A stretch of 64,000 nt of DNA, taken from contig NZ_LMUM01000028.1 in assembly GCF_009765985.1 (NCBI RefSeq), forward strand, positions 318,402 to 382,401, written 5' to 3'. This DNA comes from Acidobacterium sp. S8 (GTDB lineage: Bacteria > Acidobacteriota > Terriglobia > Terriglobales > Acidobacteriaceae). Positions 19,867-26,812 of this stretch are shown here, in pieces. Within the stretch, counting starts at the first letter, position 1. Every line of letters begins with the position of its first letter. The position numbers and the translations under genes are program-made. The notes under the pieces were generated by a model. The model had not been told where the DNA came from, did not search any database, and saw nothing but the letters and a program-made list of their open reading frames with translations.

Positions 19867-20121
19867 CTATCTCAGTCCAATCTGGACCTTGTATGGAGAG
19901 TCCTGAACTCGGATGCTATTCGAATCTCCAGTTTTTTTAAGCTCTAGAATGCTGCCGGTGAATTCGGCAAAACATTCCGAACACGAAGCCACATGCAAAC
20001 ATGCCGGATGGTCGGGTGGCAGTCGTTCCTCTGCAAGCGCCATCGTTACCTCTTCTCCCGGACAGTCAACGCGTTGAGGATTGAGGAAAGCTCCTAGAAA
20101 GAACTGCCTAATTAAATCCAT
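19867..20121 (-). CDS. small zinc-finger (anti-sigma-like) protein
   Basis: An 84-residue protein. Its only recognisable feature is HVASCSECFAEF, the H-x3-C-x2-C pattern of zf-HC2 anti-sigma factors. No membrane segment follows, so a membrane-anchored anti-sigma is not indicated. Its ATG (20119-20121) overlaps the end of the sigma-factor gene by 10 bases, the usual sigma/anti-sigma arrangement. I infer that it binds that sigma factor. It is shorter than typical anti-sigma factors and may itself be truncated. Confidence 0.5.
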   Translation of the reverse strand: MDLIRQFFLGAFLNPQRVDCPGEEVTMALAEERLPPDHPACLHVASCSECFAEFTGSILELKKTGDSNSIRVQDSPYKVQIGLR

Positions 20122-20597
20122 TCTCTTGTGAGACCTTTTCGAAATGGATATCTCATTCTCTTTTCCTTTGGAAAATTTGCTGCGGTATCAAGGCATCCCG
20201 CGAGCCGTTGCCGCACCCGCTGAATAGCCTTCGTGGCGGCTTCGGTGCTGATCCCAAGAGCGTGAGCTACGTTTTTAGGGCCTGCATCAAGTTCGGTAAG
20301 GAGGATCAATATGAATCGATCGCGATCACTCAATTGCGTTCGAAGTTGCTGGAACAATACAGCCCGTTCTATGTCGGCTTCGAACGATTTCGCTGCAACG
20401 CCAAGTTTGTCGAGTTCATGCAATGTCATTGAGATTTCGTTCGCGGCCCGGGCTTTCATCAAGTCACGAACTCTGCCGTGCATGGCAGAGTAGGGGTAGC
20501 GCCTCGGCGATTTTAACTCCCCTTATTTGCTTCCCATGATCTTTGCCAAGCGTTCCGCCGCATTACCGAGGAGTGCCGTATCAATATTAGGAAACAT
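20112..20597 (-). pseudogene. sigma-70-like factor interrupted by an in-frame TAA
   Basis: The uninterrupted 3' part (start codon at 20483) encodes a clear sigma region 4: LSDRDRFILILLTELDAGPK, then NVAHALGISTEAATKAIQRV. Upstream, the same frame continues through sensible region-2-like sequence (GELKSPRRYPYSAMHGRVRD), interrupted only by a TAA at 20523-20525. It then reads LLGNAAERLAKIMGSK back to an ATG at 20595-20597. Still further upstream the frame stays open to an ATG at 20670-20672. Read through the stop, the protein would be about 160-186 residues, the size of an ECF-type sigma factor. It is therefore either a nonsense pseudogene or a short region-4 protein translated from 20483. The zinc-finger gene overlaps its end. 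Confidence 0.5.
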
Positions 20598-20672
20598 GGT
20601 TATCGCGGATGAGATGAAGCTGTGATTTCGCATAGCAGCCTGTCGCCCTAAAGTGGTAGACCCAGAATGCAT

Positions 20673-21004
20673 CCTTAGTGGTCAGATTTTAGGCCCATGA
20701 GAATTTTAAGTCGAGTAAGACTTAAGGGAGGCACCTAAGCCTAGTTTCGGGCCATAATACCGAAGGACAAAAGTTCGGACAGAGCTGCAGGTTGTGATAT
20801 CGCCTGAGTAAATCTGCTTAGTTGACCAGACGGGGAAGGTGCCAATCGATTTTCCTATTTGTGTTTTGATCGTTCACCCAGTAAATAACCTGAAGATCTA
20901 TGTCAATCGTTCCAGCCGAGTCAATTTAGCTCATTCCAAGTGAGGGATTCTTGGGGCCAAGTTGCAATAATGGTTCTAGCCGGACGTGCCGAGGACTTTT
21001 GATA
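20673..21004. other. intergenic region upstream of the unrecognised 444-aa gene
   Basis: About 330 AT-rich bases. No gene can be supported. GAGGA near 20990 serves as ribosome site for the next gene. Confidence 0.3.
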
Positions 21005-22339
21005 ATGCTGGTTATCAGAAACTATCCGGAGTATAGTGCCGAGGTGTCGAAACAAAGGAGGAAGTCCCCGATAGATGGCGTGACAATTGAGCAGAACGCG
21101 GGTTCATGCGCGGACTATGCAGGGGCTTGGATCACTATGAGCTTAGAAAAAAATCGTAAAGCACTTCATGAGGCGATCCTTGATCTCGACCTAAACGATG
21201 ACGATCAGGGGAAAGTCGCGGCAACCACTGTCATCCGGCAGGACTGGGGGAAGGCAGAGCGCCTGATCAAGGAGTGGTGGAGCGCCTACAAAGCTTGGGA
21301 AAGCGCCGACACCTTCAATCAGGCTGTTGCGGAACATCGAATGACGATGCGGTCGTTCAGCGGGGCTTTTGACAAACTGCTGAATAAGACGGGACCGATG
21401 AACATAGCCTCCGAAGATAGGTTCTATGCCAACTCTGATCGTCAACCTGTCGCGGGACCTCCCGCAGGGGCAACATGCCACAAAGAGAAGTTCAATGCGA
21501 TCGTCGACCCGAAGCCGACAGGCATGGGTTGGACCGTCCGCAACCCCAAACCACCGGTAGTGTACGGCGCTCCTAATCGCGGGATCAACACCACGGCGTT
21601 TATGAAGCCGGCGAATTTCAAGACCCGCAAGCTGAAGTACCAACTTGGCCTCCACGATCTCAGTGTAAAACTGGTGATACCGGGCCGTAAGTGGTACGCT
21701 GCGGCCCAGATCAAAGAGCCTGAGAGGATCAAGAATCTCGAGGACAAGGGCGTCAAGGCCCAGAGCCACCACAGCGGACCAGGGAAAGCGTACTTCTGTT
21801 TTCTACCCCTCTCGAAGCCGGAGGATCAATATGTGATCTACAAACTCGTTCGATATGCGAAGGCACTCAGGATGGAGATTCCGGAGCTGTACGAGTTGAT
21901 CCTCGGGTATCGCAGCGAGATGACGCGCGTGAAACTGGCACACGGCTTCGACATGGGTACTGGTTACATCGCGGTGGAGACAAAAGATCCCACCGACAAT
22001 ATCCCGTACAAAGTGAGCTACAGCATCGGAAATGCGGCCAAGGAAAGAAGAGCAGAGCCCGGTGCGATCGGTAAAGTTAACGAACCCGTCAACAGCGACC
22101 TTATTCGTAAGCGACAGCAGGCTTATTTCAAACACAATGCAGACGTCGCAATGCTTGGGAACGAGATCGTAATCGCGATGCGCGAGCACGCAGGCTCGTT
22201 CCCGGTCTACGCCTTTTCTACCGGCGCCGAGTTCACTTGCTTCACTATCCGAGAAGACGGCACAGCCGATTGCAACTCTGATGGCACACCAAAGCCCAAC
22301 GGCAAAACCATCACCGAGCAAGGAGTTGCCAGTTTCTAA
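21005..22339 (+). CDS. hypothetical protein of about 444 residues, no recognised family
   Basis: A long, well-composed reading frame that I cannot assign. The ATG at 21005 has GAGGA nine bases upstream. Alternatives at 20951 (GTG/TTG type) or 21137 are weaker. There is no signal peptide and no membrane helix. The N-terminal third is charged and helical (KAERLIKEWWSAYKAWESAD). The middle is rich in beta-type stretches (LKYQLGLHDLSVKLVIPGRK). The C-terminal part contains YRSEMTRVKLAHGFDMGTGY and VYAFSTGAEFTCFTIREDG. Immediately downstream on the opposite strand lies the tail of a tyrosine recombinase, so the gene may be mobile-element cargo. No function is proposed. Confidence 0.6.
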   Translation: MLVIRNYPEYSAEVSKQRRKSPIDGVTIEQNAGSCADYAGAWITMSLEKNRKALHEAILDLDLNDDDQGKVAATTVIRQDWGKAERLIKEWWSAYKAWESADTFNQAVAEHRMTMRSFSGAFDKLLNKTGPMNIASEDRFYANSDRQPVAGPPAGATCHKEKFNAIVDPKPTGMGWTVRNPKPPVVYGAPNRGINTTAFMKPANFKTRKLKYQLGLHDLSVKLVIPGRKWYAAAQIKEPERIKNLEDKGVKAQSHHSGPGKAYFCFLPLSKPEDQYVIYKLVRYAKALRMEIPELYELILGYRSEMTRVKLAHGFDMGTGYIAVETKDPTDNIPYKVSYSIGNAAKERRAEPGAIGKVNEPVNSDLIRKRQQAYFKHNADVAMLGNEIVIAMREHAGSFPVYAFSTGAEFTCFTIREDGTADCNSDGTPKPNGKTITEQGVASF

Positions 22340-22390
22340 ATAGCAGCAACAAGAACTGACGTCAGTTAAGAAACAAGATAAACCGGATTA

Positions 22391-22519
22391 TCACGCCGTG
22401 TTGGCAAGCAAGATTTGGAATCGTTCGTTGACCGCTTCTTTGAACTTCTGCCGGCAGCCGATGTATCGTTCGGTCGTCTGCACGGACGCGTCAAAGGGGT
22501 GCCGACAAACTATGTCACA
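22391..22519 (-). pseudogene. C-terminal remnant of a tyrosine recombinase (phage-type integrase)
   Basis: Read on the minus strand, 22519 to 22391 encodes HPFDASVQTTERYIGCRQ followed by KFKEAVNERFQILLANTA and a stop. This matches the end of tyrosine recombinases (LGHxSVQTTERYLGC...AVND), including the catalytic Tyr in TTERY. Upstream, the conserved R-x-x-R and LLGH parts appear only as degraded traces in other frames, with in-frame stops. The gene is therefore dead. It marks a former integration event near the unrecognised 444-aa gene. Confidence 0.7.
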
Positions 22520-22683
22520 TCCATTTGGATAAAGGTTTCAGTGGCCCGCACGAGCATGAGCGACGTGCTTTCTGGTTAAAGAAATGGCAAGTCCAACTTC
22601 ACGATCCTGACCAGCCCATTCGTGGCGGCAGCCATGCCAGCAAAGTCCAAGAGCTGAGCGTACACCCTGTAGCAGGATCGATT

Positions 22684-23610
22684 CTAGGAAGACTTGCTTG
22701 GTGGCACAATCGGCAGACCCGCTGCTCGCCATGCATGAAATCCACCGACCATATCCGTCGCGCGCCAGAGTCCGAGATCCTGCAGAGTTGTGGCCGCGAG
22801 GCTTGAGGCATAGCCCTCAGAACAGAACACGATCACCTGTAGGTCGTGATCAGTCGCGACAGCCAGCCGCGCACTGGAACCCGGGTCAAACCGCCACTCG
22901 AGCACGTTACGTTCGACAACCACCGCTCCCGCGATACTGCCCTCGCTCGCGCGCTGGCCCTCGGGACGAATATCGACGAGAGTCGCCTCTGCTTTGACCA
23001 TCGCCTCATAGGTCTCATTCGGAGATAGTCGTCGCAGCCGGGTACGTGCCGCTGAAAGCACGTGCTCAATGCTCACTACACCGGTCCGGTTTCCGGATTT
23101 CCGGATTTGCGCGTTCCACTCATCATCGAGCGTCTCTGCCCGCTCAGACCCGCCGTCACGCGGAACCAGTCGACTTCCATCCAGCTCATACTCGTTCATC
23201 TCATTGAGTGGAGGGGAGTATGCGTGAATGCTGATGGCTGGCGCGAGGGAGACGTTACGAACGTCATGCGCGTAGTCGGGGCCGAATGCGCGCGGCTTGC
23301 CCGGATGTATCACGCGGGTCCGCTCATCAACACAATGCTCCTCAAGAATCCCGGTTGCCACAACGAAAGCTCCCGATGATGGACCGTGATCGTGGAAGCC
23401 GGTGGATTGTCCTGGCATCCAGCTGATCACCCAAATGTCATAGTCGGGACCGTGATATAGGCGCTCATACCAGCGCCGTTCGGCACGCAGCCGAACCCGG
23501 TCCATCCATCCATCAGACGACGCGAAACGCGCAACGAAGCTGGCGAGTTCCTCAGGCGTTCTCGAGCCCGCGCCGGATAGGTCCAGAACATCATTCATAC
23601 TCTGATTCAT
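22684..23610 (-). CDS. cysteine dioxygenase-like cupin fused to a rhodanese domain
   Basis: A 308-residue cytoplasmic protein. The start at 23610 has GGAGGG seven bases upstream. An in-frame extension to 23691 would overlap the upstream gene and is discarded. Residues about 20-165 form a cysteine-dioxygenase-type cupin with iron ligands His73 and His75 (FHDHGPSSGAF) and His115 (DYAHDV). Residues about 200-305 form a rhodanese domain (LVDIRPEGQRASEGSIAGAV) with the active-site Cys263 in FCSEGYASS. The cupin half should oxidise a thiol to a sulfinate; the rhodanese half transfers sulfane sulfur. The fusion suggests linked thiol or persulfide metabolism. The secreted protein gene 14 bases upstream is probably co-transcribed. 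Confidence 0.85.
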   Translation of the reverse strand: MNQSMNDVLDLSGAGSRTPEELASFVARFASSDGWMDRVRLRAERRWYERLYHGPDYDIWVISWMPGQSTGFHDHGPSSGAFVVATGILEEHCVDERTRVIHPGKPRAFGPDYAHDVRNVSLAPAISIHAYSPPLNEMNEYELDGSRLVPRDGGSERAETLDDEWNAQIRKSGNRTGVVSIEHVLSAARTRLRRLSPNETYEAMVKAEATLVDIRPEGQRASEGSIAGAVVVERNVLEWRFDPGSSARLAVATDHDLQVIVFCSEGYASSLAATTLQDLGLWRATDMVGGFHAWRAAGLPIVPPSKSS

Positions 23611-23624
23611 GCTGTGCCCTCCGG

Positions 23625-24074
23625 CTACTCCGGTTGATTCAGGTTGACCCGATGAATAGGGAGATCCCAATGGTTCGCAGTCAGCTCCCATCGTCGGTTT
23701 TCGTCCCGTTTAAACGCTGCCTGGTCGGGAAAAAGCTGCTTTCCGACCTCCGCCTCGGATTGTCCAAGTGGCGCGTCGTGCGACGCCCGGGTGATGACGA
23801 CGCGATAGTCCCAACGTGATTCTTCGCTCGTGTGCAGGCTTGGTGTCCAGACCGTGTAATCGAGCACATACCCAAGCTGCTTCTGCCGCTCAAGGATGGC
23901 AAGCTGATATTTGCGGAAAATCTGAAGCCACTCGTCCTCGAAGCCATACCGGACTCTGTAAACCCATTCCACCGTCTCCGGTTTCGAATGGCTGGTCTGG
24001 GCGGCGATAGGGAGCGAAAGAATTCCCAGAAATGAGAGCAAGAAGATGCGCTTAGTGAAAGCAGCGAATTGCAT
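23625..24074 (-). CDS. secreted small protein upstream of the dioxygenase-rhodanese gene
   Basis: A 149-residue exported protein. The ATG at 24074 has GGAGAG six bases upstream and opens a signal peptide (MQFAAFTKRIFLLSFLGILS, cleaved near PIAA-QT). The mature part (VEWVYRVRYGFEDEWLQIFR, then KQLGYVLDYTVWTP) has the alternating pattern of a dimeric alpha/beta-barrel (NIPSNAP-like) domain, but this is a weak structural guess. It probably shares a transcript with the cysteine dioxygenase-rhodanese gene. No enzymatic motif is visible. Confidence 0.65.
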   Translation of the reverse strand: MQFAAFTKRIFLLSFLGILSLPIAAQTSHSKPETVEWVYRVRYGFEDEWLQIFRKYQLAILERQKQLGYVLDYTVWTPSLHTSEESRWDYRVVITRASHDAPLGQSEAEVGKQLFPDQAAFKRDENRRWELTANHWDLPIHRVNLNQPE

Positions 24075-24656
24075 AAGATCTCTCCATAGCTGAACGGTCG
24101 CAAACAAAGCGCGGAATTGGATATCTGCCTGTCGACGGACACCACGCGCTAACGATTGCGGATTTCGGATGAGCTTTGGAGAAGGCGTTTCAGGAATATC
24201 TGAGAATGTCGCGGCTCACCCAACGAAAGGCTGGTCGCAGCGACAACAATGGAACAAAGGAAACGCCATGACTTGACGCTAGCATAGCTCGAAGAATCGG
24301 GTCAATGTTTGAGCATCGGCCGGCGCTATGCCTTTGAGCAGATTCCAGCAATTCGCTGCCGGCGCCCAGCCAGAGGCAATAAGTCAACCGGGTTGATCCG
24401 CCCATTGCATTGCCGATCCGTCCGTCTTTGGTCCGCGATAATGACTCATTGGCAGCGGGCTGTCACGCAAAAGTCTGAATCGCCGAAAAATTGATGACGC
24501 CGCTCCATCCGTGCTTTAACGATCCCCGCGACATCCTTATGGGTAAACCAAGTCGGCATCTGATGACCAATTTGTTCGCACACTTGCGATATTTTTTCGC
24601 CACGAATGGAAGAGAACGGCGGACAACCTCTATGATTGCAATTGGAGGACTGTCGG
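24075..24656. other. intergenic region upstream of the CMD/AhpD gene
   Basis: About 580 bases between divergent genes. It should contain both promoters. The short frames here (for example 24190-24405 minus) have no recognisable product. GGAGGA at about 24644 serves the next gene. Confidence 0.35.
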
Positions 24657-25562
24657 ATGGCTACTGTAAAGCTCTGGACCGATGAGGAGGCCACAGCTGT
24701 CCCAGTCGTGAAAGCCGTATTCGACGATATACGCGCTACGCGAAAGTCAGATTTTGTGAATAATTTCTGGCGCGCTCTCGCGAATCAGCCTGCCATCCTT
24801 GAGCGAACGTGGGCAAGTGTCAAACAGGTGATGATTGAGCCCGGAGCGCTCGATCCTCTTACTAAAGAGCTGGTCTATATAGCGGTATCTATGGCGAATA
24901 GCTGCAGCTATTGCGTCCACTCGCACACGGCCTCGGCACGCGCCAAAGGTCTCTCCGATGAGCAATATGCTGAATTCCTGGCGGTTCTCGGCATGGCAGC
25001 CGAAACGAATGCCCTGGCCAATTCACTGCAGATCCCCGTAGATAAGAGTTCCTTATCGGCTAAATCCGGCCGTCGATCCGAAAAGAAAATTCATCTACTG
25101 TCATACCTGTGTGCGTCAAACCCAACGGAGCCGTCGTTCTATTGGTCATCGATATGGTGCTGGATCTGCTCACGGAGTTTTAATCGCTGGCCAACCGCGC
25201 CTGATACCGTCGCGCTTTCATCCGGTTGCCGCAAATCTTCATATCGCACCATCGCCGCGTGTGGTTCTTGCTGGTGTCTAGAAAGAGCCATCGGCAGGTA
25301 TCGCTGGCGCAGCAGCGGAGCCGCTCGGCCTGCTCCGACAGAAAGAACTTCTCTCCCTCTTGCGCCAGCAGCCACAATGGAGCAGATAGTTCTTCCCGCT
25401 TCGGCCAACTCCACGCCAAGCGCCTCCCATCGTCGCCCAGCAGCCGTGCCGCGTTGGCACGATGGAAATACTTTTGCAGCAAATGAACCTCATGCTTCCG
25501 CAGTTCTTCCTCGGTCAGTAACGCGTAACCCACGCCGGCTAAGGCCTCGCGCAACTCCTTAA
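24657..25562 (+). CDS. carboxymuconolactone decarboxylase/AhpD-like protein with abnormal 3' extension
   Basis: Residues 1 to about 135 are a normal CMD/AhpD-family protein: TKELVYIAVSMANSCSYCVH with the redox pair Cys83-x-x-Cys86 and the following His. Such proteins reduce peroxides through a CxxC disulfide. The start (ATG 24657, GGAGGA eight bases upstream) is secure. Relatives end near residue 140-150, but here the frame runs on for about 160 residues of serine- and arginine-rich sequence, most of it antisense to the CGNR gene. I infer that a one-base indel or a lost stop near 25050-25070 removed the original end. Either neighbouring frame would stop within a few codons there. The tail is unlikely to be functional. 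Confidence 0.7.
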   Translation: MATVKLWTDEEATAVPVVKAVFDDIRATRKSDFVNNFWRALANQPAILERTWASVKQVMIEPGALDPLTKELVYIAVSMANSCSYCVHSHTASARAKGLSDEQYAEFLAVLGMAAETNALANSLQIPVDKSSLSAKSGRRSEKKIHLLSYLCASNPTEPSFYWSSIWCWICSRSFNRWPTAPDTVALSSGCRKSSYRTIAACGSCWCLERAIGRYRWRSSGAARPAPTERTSLPLAPAATMEQIVLPASANSTPSASHRRPAAVPRWHDGNTFAANEPHASAVLPRSVTRNPRRLRPRATP

Positions 25563-25797
25563 CCTGCTCGAGAACTCGTCGGCGCTCTGCTTCCACACCT
25601 GCCGCTCTTCTCAGCCTGCGAATCTGCTCCGCGGTGAGCAGCCCGGCCTGCTGGACAAAGCGTAGCAGATCGTCATAGCTCACCAGCAGTTCATCCGGCC
25701 CGCTCTCGCGGAAGCGGTTATCGAGCGTATTCACCAAGTCCAGGGCCGTGTTTCCGGCCAGCAGCTGAAATTCTTTGACTGGCTTGTGAGGCTTCAT
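25180..25797 (-). CDS. CGNR zinc-finger (ABATE-type) putative regulator
   Basis: A 205-residue protein. The N-terminal stress-induced ABATE domain (FQLLAGNTALDLVNTLDNRF) leads to the C-terminal CGNR zinc finger (RCCASDTCRWLFLDTSKNHT, RRWCDMKICGNRMKARRYQA) with four cysteines and the conserved RWC..CGNR. The family is thought to bind DNA. The ATG is at 25797 with a G-rich ribosome site upstream. It is divergent from the EamA-type transporter gene, and an imperfect inverted repeat lies between the two. This suggests that it controls the transporter. Confidence 0.85.
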   Translation of the reverse strand: MKPHKPVKEFQLLAGNTALDLVNTLDNRFRESGPDELLVSYDDLLRFVQQAGLLTAEQIRRLRRAAGVEAERRRVLEQVKELREALAGVGYALLTEEELRKHEVHLLQKYFHRANAARLLGDDGRRLAWSWPKREELSAPLWLLAQEGEKFFLSEQAERLRCCASDTCRWLFLDTSKNHTRRWCDMKICGNRMKARRYQARLASD

Positions 25798-25850
25798 AAC
25801 ATCTAACCCCCTAAACTTATTTTACAGGTGAAGAAACTCCAAGTATAGTT

Positions 25851-25880
25851 ATAACCATCTATAGAGCATATGGTGGTTAT
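25851..25880. promoter_or_regulatory. inverted repeat between the CGNR and EamA genes
   Basis: ATAACCATC (25851-25859) is matched inverted by GGTGGTTAT (25872-25880) with one mismatch. The right arm overlaps the EamA start codon (ATG 25870-25872). It is a candidate operator for the divergent CGNR protein. Confidence 0.4.
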
Positions 25881-26765
25881 ATTGGTCACAGCCCCGGTCA
25901 CCCGCAGGCGCATTGACATCCGGATCATCTTGGCGTTCCTCGCCATTTACGTCATCTGGGGATCGACCTTCCTGGCCATCCGCACCGCCGTGCTGCTGGT
26001 ACCGCCATGGTTTTCGGCTGGGATCAGGTTTTTTACTGCCGGCGTTATCCTTTACGTCTTCGTTCGTCTGCGAGGCGCCGAAGCTCCATCGCTGCGCGAG
26101 TGGCGAAGCCTCGCCATCATCGGCTTTCTGATGTTTTCCGTCACTTACGGAGCGCTCTTTTGGAGCGAGCAATACGTCCCTTCGGGGATCACCTCCGTAC
26201 TCGAATCCACCTTGCCACTTCTCACCGTTCTGTTCGAAGTCTTTGTCTTCCGCCAACAAAGGTTTCGCTGGCGTGTCATGTTCGCCGTCACAATCGGATT
26301 CGCCGGAGTCGCGCTCATGCTGCTCCGCGATGGTGGTCCGGGCTTGCCCATTCTTCCCTGCTTCATCATTCTCGCTGGCTCCGCGGCCTGGTCGCTTGGC
26401 TCGGTGCTCACCAAAGCCCTGTCGCTACCGCGATCTCGTACCGTCACCGCCGCAGCTGAGATGATGCTCGGCGGCTAATTCTCTCCGCAGTTGCAGGCGA
26501 ATTGCGCCCTTTTCCCGCGTTTCCGGCCAAAGCCATTTTTTCGCTGGTTTATCTCATCACCGCAGGATCGCTCATCGGTTTCACCGCCTTTGTCTGGCTG
26601 TTGGGCCGTATGCCCGCCAGTAAAGTTGCTAGCCATGCCTATGTGAATCCAATCGTGGCCCTTGCCCTCGGTCACTTCCTCGCATCGGAGCAGCTCACCC
26701 TCCGAACTCTGTTCGGGGCGGCCCTGGTCATAAGTAGCGTCTTTCTCACCATGAGGCGAGAATGA
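25870..26765 (+). pseudogene. EamA/DMT-family transporter with a one-base deletion
   Basis: Two frames together make a full EamA permease of about 298 residues. The first (25870-26478) has the family start (LAIYVIWGSTFLAIRTAVLL) and membrane helices 1-7, then stops just after AAEMMLGG. One base missing near 26475 would restore LILSAVAGELRPFPAFPAKA and the remaining helices (LITAGSLIGFTAFVWLLGRM, ASKVASHAYVNPIVALALGH) through to 26765. DMT transporters of this type export amino acids or metabolites. It lies next to and divergent from the CGNR gene. Whether the deletion is genuine or an assembly error is open. Confidence 0.8.
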
Positions 26766-26812
26766 GCGCTCACAATGCATCTTTTTGAATACGAATGCAT
26801 ACCCGGCTCAGA

